A stretch of 64,000 nt of DNA from Calothrix sp. PCC 7507 (GTDB lineage: Bacteria; Cyanobacteriota; Cyanobacteriia; Cyanobacteriales; Nostocaceae), in assembly GCF_000316575.1 (NCBI RefSeq), contig NC_019682.1, positions 1,302,001-1,366,000 on the forward strand, read 5' to 3'. Positions 19,001-29,254 of this stretch are shown here, piece after piece. The translations under genes were made by a program, and so were the position numbers. Every line of letters begins with the position of its first letter. Within the stretch, counting starts at the first letter, position 1. Under the pieces are notes generated by a model that was not told the DNA's origin, made no database searches, and saw only the letters and a list, made by a program, of their open reading frames with translations.

Positions 19001-21511
19001 CCTTTAAAGGTATTAAATTTAACTTTGCCAGCGAATACACGTTTGGGTAGTGGGGCATTAGCAGGAGACTTAACGGGGAATTTGCAAATTAATCAGCGGA
19101 CATTCGCCTCATCAGGAAATTTAGCGATCGCCAAACCAGCAATTGGTAGGATTAAAGGCGATCGTTTGACTGCTCAATTCCGTTATGGCGATGGTGTAGC
19201 CACACTCATAAATAGCGAATTTATCAAAGGACAAAGTCGCTACGCTTTTGCTGGTAGTGCTAGTCAATCCTCAAAAGGCCCGCAATTACAAGGCAAACTA
19301 AATGTTAATCAAGGTAAAATTCAAGATATCTTAACGGCATTACAGTTATTTGAAGTCCAAGATGTCCAACGTGGATTAGCATCACCAACCTACGGCAAAG
19401 CCGCCGATTTAACTACCAACGCTCAAGGTTTACCAGGTGAGTCTCTATTAACCCAAATAGAGCGCTTTTATCAAGTTGATGCATTATTAGCAGAGCAAGA
19501 ACAAAAGCGACGTGAGTCTAATCTAGTACCCGATTTAGTAGACTTACAAGGAACTTTCAACGGAGAAGTTGCCCTGAATACTGCCGCAGCTAATGGACTA
19601 GCAGTGGACTTTAAATTAAACGGTCAAAACTGGACTTGGGGTAAAAATGAGGAAAAAAATGACCCTGGTCGTTATTATGAAGCGGAGCGAGTAATTGCTG
19701 AAGGCAGCTTTGCTAATGGTATTTTGCAGTTATTACCTTTAAGAATTGAGTCGCAAAACAGCTTAATCGCTTTTAAAGGTAATGTTGGTGGTAAAGAGCA
19801 AACTGGTAATTTGCAGGTCGTTAATTTCCCTATTCAAGTATTAAATAACTTTGTGAAGTTACCAGTTCCCATAACAGGTAATCTTAACGCTAATGCAGCT
19901 TTAGCGGGTAGCATCAAAAATCCCCAAGCTAAAGGGGAGTTACAACTTACAGATGGCACAATCAATCAGAAGAAACTAGAATCAGCTACTGCCTCTTTTA
20001 GTTATGACAATGGACGGGTGAATTTTGGCAGTAAAGTTGCAGTTGCTGGGGCCGAACCTGTAGATATTAACGGTAGTGTACCTGTTGTTGAAGAGTTAGC
20101 AGATAGTCAGCAAGTCAGTCTAGATGTCAAGGTAAAGAATGAAGGATTAGCAGTATTAAACCTGTTGACTAGCCAGGTAGCTTTTGAGGAAGGAAAAGGA
20201 GAGGTAGACTTGACAGTCCGTGGGACAAGAAAGCAACCGCAAGTAGTAGGAATTGCCACTGTTAATGATGCCACTTTTTCCGCCCAGGCTTTGCCAGGAA
20301 AACTGAGACGTGTTACCGGTAAAGTTCAGTTTGATCTAGACCGGATTGTAGTCGAAAAACTAGAAGGTCGATTTAGTCGGGGTAAGGTAGAGGCGGCTGG
20401 AGAAATTCCCATATTTAACAATGAGGAAGCGGGTATTAACAATCCCCTGACTGTTAACCTCGAACAGCTAACCTTAAATCTCAAGGGACTATATCAAGGA
20501 GGCGCTAGTGGCAAGTTGGAGATTACTGGTTCTGCCCTTAACCCAGCAATTGGTGGTCAGGTAAATTTGTTTGATGGACAGGTGTTACTTGCAGAATCTA
20601 CCAACTCAACTAAACCAGCTACTACCAGTCTGGGTGTATCATTTATCAAAGCTGATAAGCAGAATAAAGCTGATCTCAGGAGTGCGATCGGCAAGTTTAA
20701 TAATCTAAAATTAGCGCTAGGGAACAACGTCCAAATTACCCGTCCACCTATTCTCAGCTTTTTAGCTACAGGTGACCTCATAGTTAATGGCTCTTTTATT
20801 GATCCAATACCTGATGGTACGATCCTGCTAAAAAAAGGCGGTGTAAATTTATTTACTACTCAGTTCAATCTTGCTAGTGGTTATACTCAGACCGCAACCT
20901 TTAGAGCCAGTCAACCCCGCGACCCAGACTTAGATATTCGTCTATTCGCTAAGGTATTAGATGGGATTCAAGGTAATGATATCAACAGGCTGAATACTGG
21001 GGGGTTAGCAGGTTTAGAGACTGTTCGCGTCGAAGCCAGCATCAAAGGCCCCGCCAGCAAACTTAACGAAAATCTCGAACTGAAAAGTAGCCCAGCACGG
21101 GGTGAAACAGAAATTGTTGCCCTTTTAGGCGGTGGGTTTGTTGGTACTCAGGGACGTGGTGACAGTACTTTGGGACTGATTAACATTGCAGGTTCAGCTG
21201 TATTCAACAACTTTCAAGGAGCTTTTAACCAAATTGGCAATGCTTTTGGTTTAAGTGAATTGCGTCTATTTCCCACCGTCATTTCTGAGAATCCCGAAGC
21301 AGGAAGAAGTAATTCTACATTAGAATTAGCAGCCGAAGCGGGAATTGATATTTCTTCCAGGTTTTCTATTTCCAGCATCAAGATTTTAACAGCCAGTGAC
21401 CCCTTTCAATGGGGTATCAATTATAGAATCAACGACGAATTCCGCATCCGTGCTTCCACGAATTTATCTAATGATAGTCGTGCCGTAGTTGAGTATGAAA
21501 ATCGGTTTTAA
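16046..21511 (+). CDS. tamB: TamB/DUF490-type outer-membrane assembly or lipid-transport protein
   Basis: 1821 residues, among the longest frames here. One N-terminal membrane anchor (RAGLVLSGILLLGVALGIW) is followed by a very long β-rich periplasmic region of AsmA/TamB repeats and a C-terminal DUF490 domain (about 1500-1821) ending in VEYENRF with a terminal aromatic. TamB-like proteins form a hydrophobic-groove bridge from inner to outer membrane and act with an Omp85 partner or in phospholipid transport. An internal duplication is visible near residues 670-770: GGGIVTASNIQLADGRYQ and GGTITASNIQLANGRYQ. There is a TamB gene but no Omp85 neighbour. It is on the plus strand, divergent from the DUF3110 gene; its end is 1 bp from the converging WYL gene. 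Confidence 0.85.
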   Translation: MTQSPNQDDRSNSPVHRRLMLLLFSRAGLVLSGILLLGVALGIWRLWTFVQKELTPLAEKNLTNTLNRPVKLGGVTEFSLTGVRFGASAIPATATDPDRVAIDAVEVGFSPLQLIFNRRLKLDVTLVNPDIYIEKDNQGRWITTTIAPAGKDAAIKTDLEKLRLRNGKLVLMPQAGVGGDKGAKSSSSPSSPIAFSQLNGTADIRDNNQLVWFDVAGRADNSGGNVAVRGEAQVKTQAAKLQIRGQDLLAADISSLIKLPLNLQAGRVNGDLQVQLIPQQQTLLYGSASVQGVTLQIPRVPQLLSNTQGNLRFQGLEIKLENVATNYGKIPVVAQGIIDRKTGFKLAGRVNAVSVATALETLKVKLPVPVIGEVKADLQIVGPTAKPTLLGTVVTTKTAKIDKVDFKNVSSKFELSTTNSLITLKDIQGTPTVGGEVTGGGTIKLSKPAQLNFNFAANNVPGDAIAKIYGNTSTFQIGTVSAKGQLTGVPGDIQTLVQWQAPGATYAASGKIAIAPDRTVNFRDVALKVGGGVVQASGTYANQTWQAVAQASGVQLEPFVDKNKLQNVSLAGAEFNGRLLLSGTTGPFKLASIRPDGARVQIAGGTVGVEKLQLQDQSFAAQLVANGVWLGRILKKAPAVLNSPLAGTFQIAGNRNNFSLKTLRGTGEARLSVGGGIVTASNIQLADGRYQAQVRANNVPLQLLAELPPQFQGTLAGNFNVAGSAESFQPQTIQASGQGRLNLAGGTITASNIQLANGRYQAVVDAAGVQLNRLNQQLRGAFGGKLQVAGNVGTAKLADLRAAGQVQFSQGISVIQQPLSAAIAWNGERLIIERATASNLNASGYISANALKAGIPEITALNLNVQAQDYNLQQLPFKLPNGINLAGKADFNGQITGKLPIPDVQGQLRLRGLVVKDLAFEPVLSGSIQAVQGTGVNLNLEGVSDRLALNLDGKNRPKSFLAKWQQATAIGQAQGDNLALSLDNFPLKVLNLTLPANTRLGSGALAGDLTGNLQINQRTFASSGNLAIAKPAIGRIKGDRLTAQFRYGDGVATLINSEFIKGQSRYAFAGSASQSSKGPQLQGKLNVNQGKIQDILTALQLFEVQDVQRGLASPTYGKAADLTTNAQGLPGESLLTQIERFYQVDALLAEQEQKRRESNLVPDLVDLQGTFNGEVALNTAAANGLAVDFKLNGQNWTWGKNEEKNDPGRYYEAERVIAEGSFANGILQLLPLRIESQNSLIAFKGNVGGKEQTGNLQVVNFPIQVLNNFVKLPVPITGNLNANAALAGSIKNPQAKGELQLTDGTINQKKLESATASFSYDNGRVNFGSKVAVAGAEPVDINGSVPVVEELADSQQVSLDVKVKNEGLAVLNLLTSQVAFEEGKGEVDLTVRGTRKQPQVVGIATVNDATFSAQALPGKLRRVTGKVQFDLDRIVVEKLEGRFSRGKVEAAGEIPIFNNEEAGINNPLTVNLEQLTLNLKGLYQGGASGKLEITGSALNPAIGGQVNLFDGQVLLAESTNSTKPATTSLGVSFIKADKQNKADLRSAIGKFNNLKLALGNNVQITRPPILSFLATGDLIVNGSFIDPIPDGTILLKKGGVNLFTTQFNLASGYTQTATFRASQPRDPDLDIRLFAKVLDGIQGNDINRLNTGGLAGLETVRVEASIKGPASKLNENLELKSSPARGETEIVALLGGGFVGTQGRGDSTLGLINIAGSAVFNNFQGAFNQIGNAFGLSELRLFPTVISENPEAGRSNSTLELAAEAGIDISSRFSISSIKILTASDPFQWGINYRINDEFRIRASTNLSNDSRAVVEYENRF

Positions 21512-21512
21512 A

Positions 21513-22499
21513 TCAAAAATTTTTAATGTTTTCGTCTACTGATAATTTTTCTAGAATTTTCTCATACTCTTTTTTGATTTCATCAGCGAACATTGGTGGA
21601 CTTAAAATTTGAGCATTTGCCCCATATTTCAAAATGCGTTGACGAAACCAAAACCAATAATCTATCGTCGCTTCAATGTGGCGAAATTGTCCTTCTGGAT
21701 CGCTGTAAACAATTACTTCATCCTGGCGTCGAGGGTGATAATTAGATAGTTGTCCGCTTGTGTGATAGCAGACTTTTAATGTAGGGAAATCACAGGACAC
21801 CCAATTTGTATTAGATGCAGCTCCAACAATGGATATTTTGTCAAGGCGAAAGATATGGTTTTGGTCGATATTATGCCAATAGTCAAATCGCCAAGAACGC
21901 CAGTCGGGGATAAATGCGAATAGGTAGAGAACACCGTCGTGCAGTCGCAGTTCTGAACGGTCAATATCCCAGATGCGTCCTTCTCCTGGCTGACTTTGAT
22001 AGCGAATGGTGTAACGACGTTGTTGCACAAAGCGTTCTTGGAGTTGGCGAACGATCGCATCTAAATTGCGATCGCCATAATCAACGGGAGGACTAAAATT
22101 GACTTTTATAAACGCTGGAATGTCCGATTCTATTAAGTTACCGATGCGTTGAATTTGGCTTGCTTGCGCCGAGAAGCCCATATCAGCCAAGAAATATGCC
22201 GCTACTGCAAGGGCTTCTCGCTGTTCGGTAGAGAGAAGAACGGGGAAATTTGATTCGACTAGTTCGTAGGGACGGTGTGGTGCGCTTTTAATTTCAATAC
22301 CGCAGTCTCTAAGTTTGCGAATTGTGCGGGTAAGTTTTTGTTTAACATCAGCATCATCTGTAGATTTGCCATGCTGTTCAAGAAAAATTGAGAGTAAATC
22401 TGCTAATTCTTCGCGTCGTCGTGGCTTTGCGGCTAGAAGTCTCAGGATTTCCAGAGCAAAGGCTATTTGGTTGTAATTGCTATCGGGTTTAGAAGACAT
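21513..22499 (-). CDS. WYL-domain transcriptional regulator at the CRISPR locus
   Basis: 328 residues from the ATG at 22499 (the frame is open to 22547). An N-terminal winged-helix region (IAFALEILRLLAAKPRRREELADLL split at the turn) is followed by a WYL domain (about 150-250: RRYTIRYQSQPGEGR, SELRLHDGVLYLFAF, RSWRFDYWHNI) and a C-terminal WCX-like part. WYL regulators often sense ligands or nucleic acids and control defence genes; a WYL protein (Sll7009) is reported to repress type I-D crRNA accumulation in Synechocystis 6803. Its position next to the type I-D array suggests the same role here, but that is inference. The downstream end abuts the tamB stop. Confidence 0.82.
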   Translation of the reverse strand: MSSKPDSNYNQIAFALEILRLLAAKPRRREELADLLSIFLEQHGKSTDDADVKQKLTRTIRKLRDCGIEIKSAPHRPYELVESNFPVLLSTEQREALAVAAYFLADMGFSAQASQIQRIGNLIESDIPAFIKVNFSPPVDYGDRNLDAIVRQLQERFVQQRRYTIRYQSQPGEGRIWDIDRSELRLHDGVLYLFAFIPDWRSWRFDYWHNIDQNHIFRLDKISIVGAASNTNWVSCDFPTLKVCYHTSGQLSNYHPRRQDEVIVYSDPEGQFRHIEATIDYWFWFRQRILKYGANAQILSPPMFADEIKKEYEKILEKLSVDENIKNF

Positions 22500-22621
22500 G
22501 ACATAAAAAAATCCGTCTAAAAAGGTGTAGTCAAAAAATGATATCAAAAAATGACAACATCTATTTTTATATTGGTCTGGACAAAATTCTTAAGTAGGTG
22601 CTACATTTATTGAAAATAATA

Positions 22622-22725
22622 AGCGTCAAAAAAAGTACCAGTTCCTTTGACGCTCGTTTGAATTTTTACTTTTGAAAGCACAAATTAAATTGCTGTTGTG
22701 CTGTCAATATCTTTGTACTTTTTTT
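22622..22725. promoter_or_regulatory. Two inverted repeats in a divergent promoter region
   Basis: Between the WYL gene and the 94-residue ORF lie AGCGTCAAA (22622-22630) with TTTGACGCT (22646-22654), a perfect 9-bp inverted repeat, and AAAAAAAGTAC (22628-22638) with GTACTTTTTTT (22715-22725), a perfect 11-bp inverted repeat that overlaps the first. They could be operators for the WYL regulator, or the second could be a partial fold in the small ORF's leader. Confidence 0.45.
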
Positions 22726-22742
22726 AAGGAAGTATCCCCTTA

Positions 22743-23027
22743 ATGAAAAATTCTAATTTAGAATCGCCGGAGTTGCATCTTAATTTGCAACGCTGTCGAA
22801 TACCTTTTGTCAGCGATCTAACAACGACACAGGTTAGCAACATAATAAAGTTACTAGCAAAGCAAGATATCTTGGCAAAAGATGTTTTAAGGTTGGCAAA
22901 AGAAGATAATCTAAAAGTCCCATATATTTACGGAACTTTGGTATTTACCATTTCGGACACACACAAGCCAGGTAATCGCTATCGCCTTAGCGCAGAAATG
23001 ATACCTAATTCATACACCAGCGCGTAG
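22743..23027 (+). CDS. Small protein of unknown function beside the CRISPR array
   Basis: 94 residues, starting with MKNSNLESPELHLNLQRC. An AAGGAAG ribosome-binding site lies 8 bp upstream of the ATG, which supports real translation. The middle is helical (SNIIKLLAKQDILAKDVLRL) and the C-terminus β-rich (GTLVFTISD). No signal peptide, membrane segment or known motif. It is divergent from the WYL gene and ends 38 bp before the last repeat of the large array. I do not recognise it. It may be regulated with the WYL gene; any CRISPR-linked role (accessory factor, antitoxin, inhibitor) is speculation. Confidence 0.55.
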   Translation: MKNSNLESPELHLNLQRCRIPFVSDLTTTQVSNIIKLLAKQDILAKDVLRLAKEDNLKVPYIYGTLVFTISDTHKPGNRYRLSAEMIPNSYTSA

Positions 23028-23065
23028 CAAGTATTGAGTACTAGTTATTTTCGCCTTCTTCATTA

Positions 23066-26000
23066 GTTTCAATCCCGTTGCCGGGAATCATTTATTTGAA
23101 AGCTGTCTAGAGTATTCATTAGCCGTAAACTGATTACGTTTCAATCCCGTTGCCGGGAATCATTTATTTGAAAGATTTTTGATTTAATGAGATTAACAAC
23201 GGCAAATATGTTTCAATCCCGTTGCCGGGAATTATTTATTTGAAAGAGGAGCGGGACTGACCATAGAACTCCCCACAATATCACGTTTCAATCCCGTTGC
23301 CGGGAATCATTTATTTGAAAGTCTGGAGTGACTTCCACGTATCGCTGTGTCCCCAGCGGGAGTTTCAATCCCGTTGCCGGGAATCATTTATTTGAAAGCT
23401 CACCCAATTGCTGTCTGAGTTCTTCGGCTGAGTTTCAATCCCGTTGCCGGGAATCATTTATTTGAAAGCGGGATGCCATCAAGAAAGTCGAGGCTTATTT
23501 CTCGTTTCAATCCCGTTGCCGGGAATCATTTATTTGAAAGCGCTCTCGCCTTCTAGCCCCCAGGTGGTGACGTTCTGTTTCAATCCCGTTGCCGGGAATC
23601 ATTTATTTGAAAGTAATACCTTTTCTACCTTCCACAAATAAGGATTTAATTGTTTCAATCCCGTTGCCGGGAATCATTTATTTGAAAGTTCAGACCCAGA
23701 TTACTCCTGTTGTTTCTTGGGCGTTTCAATCCCGTTGCCGGGAATCATTTATTTGAAAGCCTTAGGGCAACTTGTCAGGCTCAACCCCCGTGACGGTTTC
23801 AATCCCGTTGCCGGGAATCATTTATTTGAAAGTACTGTGCCGCAGCCAGCGATCGCCTCCTACTGTGCAGTCCAGTGCGTTTCAATCCCGTTGCCGGGAA
23901 TCATTTATTTGAAAGTTTTAATCCCAACAAAACCCGCCTCAAAAACATCAGTTTCAATCCCGTTGCCGGGAATCATTTATTTGAAAGTTTAGACTTAGAC
24001 CCGGATGACTAAATATGCCATGTTTCAATCCCGTTGCCGGGAATCATTTATTTGAAAGTTGTGCATAGTAGCTGCAAAGGTTAATACACTCAGGTTTCAA
24101 TCCCGTTGCCGGGAATCATTTATTTGAAAGAGAAAATTTTTCTGAGAAACAGGGGTTCAAGGATGTTTCAATCCCGTTGCCGGGAATCATTTATTTGAAA
24201 GGGGGCGGGCGTACTCCATCTCTGACTCCCGATAAACAGAAGTTTCAATCCCGTTGCCGGGAATCATTTATTTGAAAGTTTACCAACTAGGATTAGACAT
24301 GCCTGATACCGATAGTTTCAATCCCGTTGCCGGGAATCATTTATTTGAAAGCAGAGTCGCGGGTTGTGTCCAAAGCAGCTTGCCCCATTGGTTTCAATCC
24401 CGTTGCCGGGAATCATTTATTTGAAAGTTAATACTTGTCATGCCGCTGACATCTCTAAGGTGTTTCAATCCCGTTGCCGGGAATCATTTATTTGAAAGTA
24501 ATTAATCGTTTTACATCCAGTAAGTTTCTATTCTCGTTTCAATCCCGTTGCCGGGAATCATTTATTTGAAAGCTAGTGATGGTGGATTATTGGTATTAAT
24601 AGCCAAGAAAGTTTCAATCCCGTTGCCGGGAATCATTTATTTGAAAGGCGCAACCAACTGCGAATGGTACTTTCTGGTAGTTTCAATCCCGTTGCCGGGA
24701 ATCATTTATTTGAAAGTAGTGGATATCTTCTATTGAAACTGGCATCTTGAGAGCGTTTCAATCCCGTTGCCGGGAATCATTTATTTGAAAGACAAAGTCA
24801 AGGATAAATACTAATGGCAAAGGCGGTAGTTTCAATCCCGTTGCCGGGAATCATTTATTTGAAAGATATCGGATCAGCGTAGTAACCGTCAGTTTGAGGA
24901 AGTTTCAATCCCGTTGCCGGGAATCATTTATTTGAAAGTTGAATCTCTGTCTGTACCTCAGCCTCGGTCTTTTGAGCTTGTTTCAATCCCGTTGCCGGGA
25001 ATCATTTATTTGAAAGATGGACATCAAGCTGAGTATGTTGTCGGCAAAGGTTTCAATCCCGTTGCCGGAAATCATTTATTTGAAAGACCCACAGTACTTT
25101 TATGCCTTCGGCTTCACAGATTTGGTTTCAATCCCGTTGCCGGGAATCATTTATTTGAAAGAAACACTCAAATCCCTGTACACAGACTTGATTTACGTTT
25201 CAATCCCGTTGCCGGGAATCATTTATTTGAAAGCCAGGTTAATGGCTCGTTTGGATTTGTGAAAGTGCGTTTCAATCCCGTTGCCGGGAATCATTTATTT
25301 GAAAGTTAAATTTTTACGCAGGGCTGACTTAACATCTTTATGTTTCAATCCCGTTGCCGGGAATCATTTATTTGAAAGTCAGAAATATATTCACGGTTAA
25401 GCGGGGTTTTAAAGTTTCAATCCCGTTGCCGGGAATCATTTATTTGAAAGTTTTTACCAGCAACTGTAGAAGAGTAGGTTCCTTGATGTTTCAATCCCGT
25501 TGCCGGGAATCATTTATTTGAAAGCCTTGCCCCTAGAGTTAATCCCAATCCTTTTTATAGTTTCAATCCCGTTGCCGGGAATCATTTATTTGAAAGCCAG
25601 AGACTGCAAGGTTATAAATTTCATCAAAAAGCGTTTCAATCCCGTTGCCGGGAATCATTTATTTGAAAGTTGACCCTACGTAGTAGACTAATGCTCGTTT
25701 GTTTACATTTGACCGTTTCAATCCCGTTGCCGGGAATCATTTATTTGAAAGAAATCTGGGCTAAAGACTTTGCTGCTCTTGGCTGAATGTTTCAATCCCG
25801 TTGCCGGGAATCATTTATTTGAAAGTCCTCAAAACCCCTTTAGCTGATCAGGTTGATACGCCCGTTTCAATCCCGTTGCCGGGAATCATTTATTTGAAAG
25901 ACGCTCAGTAAAGGAAACCTGCTCAAGAAACCGACTATGTTTCAATCCCGTTGCCGGGAATCATTTATTTGAAAGGTAACTGTACGCAGCTACGGCGACC

Positions 26001-29000
26001 ATCTATGAACAGTTTCAATCCCGTTGCCGGGAATCATTTATTTGAAAGCAAAGGACAAAGACCAAGATAGTGTATATGATACAGTTTCAATCCCGTTGCC
26101 GGGAATCATTTATTTGAAAGTTAGGAAATTATTTACGGTAAAGTGTGGTGATGTCGGTTTCAATCCCGTTGCCGGGAATCATTTATTTGAAAGTCAACCA
26201 TGATTAATCCTTGCGGCATAAAGGTGGTTGTTTCAATCCCGTTGCCGGGAATCATTTATTTGAAAGTGCATCCAGTGCAAAGGTTCCGGTATGCCCTACC
26301 GGTTTCAATCCCGTTGCCGGGAATCATTTATTTGAAAGCATCCAGTCAGGGAGTAGTGATATGTCTACTTCGAGTTTCAATCCCGTTGCCGGGAATCATT
26401 TATTTGAAAGAAAGGTGACTTATAAAAAGTTCATTGCATCTATAAGGTTTCAATCCCGTTGCCGGGAATCATTTATTTGAAAGTCAAAGAATGATGGCAG
26501 AATTTGCTTATGGAGATTGTTTCAATCCCGTTGCCGGGAATCATTTATTTGAAAGAATGGCGATCGCGGAAACTGCTAATCCTTGTATCCTTGTTTCAAT
26601 CCCGTTGCCGGGAATCATTTATTTGAAAGACAACATCGGGGAAATACTTCAAGAGCTAGCTACATGTTTCAATCCCGTTGCCGGGAATCATTTATTTGAA
26701 AGCTCTGCGATATCCTTGCAGAGATCAAGAGTATTAATAGTTTCAATCCCGTTGCCGGGAATCATTTATTTGAAAGTTGCTGAAGTAATTGATATGGCAG
26801 TGCAATTAGAAGGGTTTCAATCCCGTTGCCGGGAATCATTTATTTGAAAGGCTGCGGTGAAATTGTTAAAAAGACTCTATCTACTCGGTTTCAATCCCGT
26901 TGCCGGGAATCATTTATTTGAAAGTTTTCCTAGCAAGATATAAGCTAGCCAAATTGCATTGTTTCAATCCCGTTGCCGGGAATCATTTATTTGAAAGACT
27001 ACCACTAAGTAGGTTATTCAAACTACGTACTTAGTTTCAATCCCGTTGCCGGGAATCATTTATTTGAAAGGTCCATATTTGCGGAGAATAGCCGCCAATT
27101 AAAATGTTTCAATCCCGTTGCCGGGAATCATTTATTTGAAAGTTTCCTTCATTAAATCGAAGTCACCATTAGAAACAGCGTTTCAATCCCGTTGCCGGGA
27201 ATCATTTATTTGAAAGATAAATCTTTTTCAATTAGACAAAAGTCCTCAGCGTTTCAATCCCGTTGCCGGGAATCATTTATTTGAAAGACCCCGGATGATG
27301 TAGAGAGTTTTATTCATAGTGTGTTTCAATCCCGTTGCCGGGAATCATTTATTTGAAAGTCAGCTTTAGATGTTGAGTCTTGAGCAGCCACGGCATGTTT
27401 CAATCCCGTTGCCGGGAATCATTTATTTGAAAGATGCTGAAAATCAGCATCATCTGCTAAATTGCCTTGTTTCAATCCCGTTGCCGGGAATCATTTATTT
27501 GAAAGGTGAGCAAATTTCAAACGTGCAATAGCCATAGCGCAGTTTCAATCCCGTTGCCGGGAATCATTTATTTGAAAGTATTGTCCACTGCAGTTTGAAC
27601 ATCGGCTGGAACTGGTTTCAATCCCGTTGCCGGGAATCATTTATTTGAAAGTTTAGCAGGAACTTTCATACGACATAGAGGCAAAGTTTCAATCCCGTTG
27701 CCGGGAATCATTTATTTGAAAGTAAATACTTGCGTAAAAGAATCACGCATATTATCAAAGTTTCAATCCCGTTGCCGGGAATCATTTATTTGAAAGGCAT
27801 TACTTGGCATCTTGCTAGTGAAATTTTGCAAGTTTCAATCCCGTTGCCGGGAATCATTTATTTGAAAGAAGAAAGTATCTTTAATACCCAGCACACAATA
27901 ATGTGTTTCAATCCCGTTGCCGGGAATCATTTATTTGAAAGTCAAGTATCAACTTTGTGGCAACACTTGACGACATAAGTTTCAATCCCGTTGCCGGGAA
28001 TCATTTATTTGAAAGTCATCATCTCTCTCTAGCAATGCCCTGATAAACTGTTTCAATCCCGTTGCCGGGAATCATTTATTTGAAAGGTCTTCAGACTTAA
28101 TTTTTTCTGGCTCGTAAGGAGAGGTTTCAATCCCGTTGCCGGGAATCATTTATTTGAAAGCTCCTCATATTCCTCAAAAGTCTAAATCTTCTGGGCGATG
28201 TTTCAATCCCGTTGCCGGGAATCATTTATTTGAAAGAATCCTTGCTGTGTAAGGCGGTGACGGGTGATGATGGTTTCAATCCCGTTGCCGGGAATCATTT
28301 ATTTGAAAGCTAAACCAACATCGGGAACTACTCTATATCTTTGTTTCAATCCCGTTGCCGGGAATCATTTATTTGAAAGGGTACTTCCTGTAAAACTTGA
28401 GAATGAATACTTTTGGTTTCAATCCCGTTGCCGGGAATCATTTATTTGAAAGTTCAGCCACATAGATATATTCATTTGAGATACTGTTAGTTTCAATCCC
28501 GTTGCCGGGAATCATTTATTTGAAAGTCGGACGTAAAAATTCCAATTTTGGACAATTTCAAGTTTCAATCCCGTTGCCGGGAATCATTTATTTGAAAGTT
28601 GATTGTAATGTGTAATATATAATTATATATTAGTTTCAATCCCGTTGCCGGGAATCATTTATTTGAAAGAACTCTAAAAAGAAATCAGATGGCTTTGGTA
28701 AAGACATGTTTCAATCCCGTTGCCGGGAATCATTTATTTGAAAGGTAGCAATCAAAAGCGGTACATTCAATACATTCACAAGTTTCAATCCCGTTGCCGG
28801 GAATCATTTATTTGAAAGCTAGGAAGCAAGGCGGCTCAACAAGGTAAATGTCGGTTTCAATCCCGTTGCCGGGAATCATTTATTTGAAAGTTCCCAGAGT
28901 AGGTTTGATGTCCATGATGTTTTCATGTTTCAATCCCGTTGCCGGGAATCATTTATTTGAAAGCTGCCACTGGGGTTGCTTCTTCCATCGCATTTGAAGG

Positions 29001-29254
29001 GTTTCAATCCCGTTGCCGGGAATCATTTATTTGAAAGTGTTGAGGGCTGGGGCTGTGGCACTCCCTTTCCTGTTTCAATCCCGTTGCCGGGAATCATTTA
29101 TTTGAAAGTTGTATCAGCCTTTGTGGGGGCGTTATGTGCGATTGTGTTTCAATCCCGTTGCCGGGAATCATTTATTTGAAAGAGAAGCAATGTCAGCAGA
29201 TGTAAGACCCGCTATGAGTTTCAATCCCGTTGCCGGGAATCATTTATTTGAAAG
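23066..29254 (-). CRISPR. CRISPR array 1 (type I-D), 85 repeats and 84 spacers
   Basis: Repeats are 37 bp. Plus-strand form starts GTTTCAATCCCGTTGCCGGG and ends TTATTTGAAAG. By direct reading I count 85 repeats starting from 23066 to 29218. Spacers are mostly 32-41 nt; two are longer (46 nt at 23833-23878, 45 nt at 25670-25714). In crRNA sense (minus strand) the repeat starts CTTTCAAATAAATG, has a stem CCCG-GCAA-CGGG with a GNRA-type loop (plus an outer U-A pair) and ends ATTGAAAC, the expected 8-nt 5' handle after Cas6 cut. The leader is at the right end, next to cas2, so 23066 is the old end. Two variant repeats: the third (23210, C to T in AATCATT) and the one at 25050 (GGGAATC to GGAAATC). 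Confidence 0.98.
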
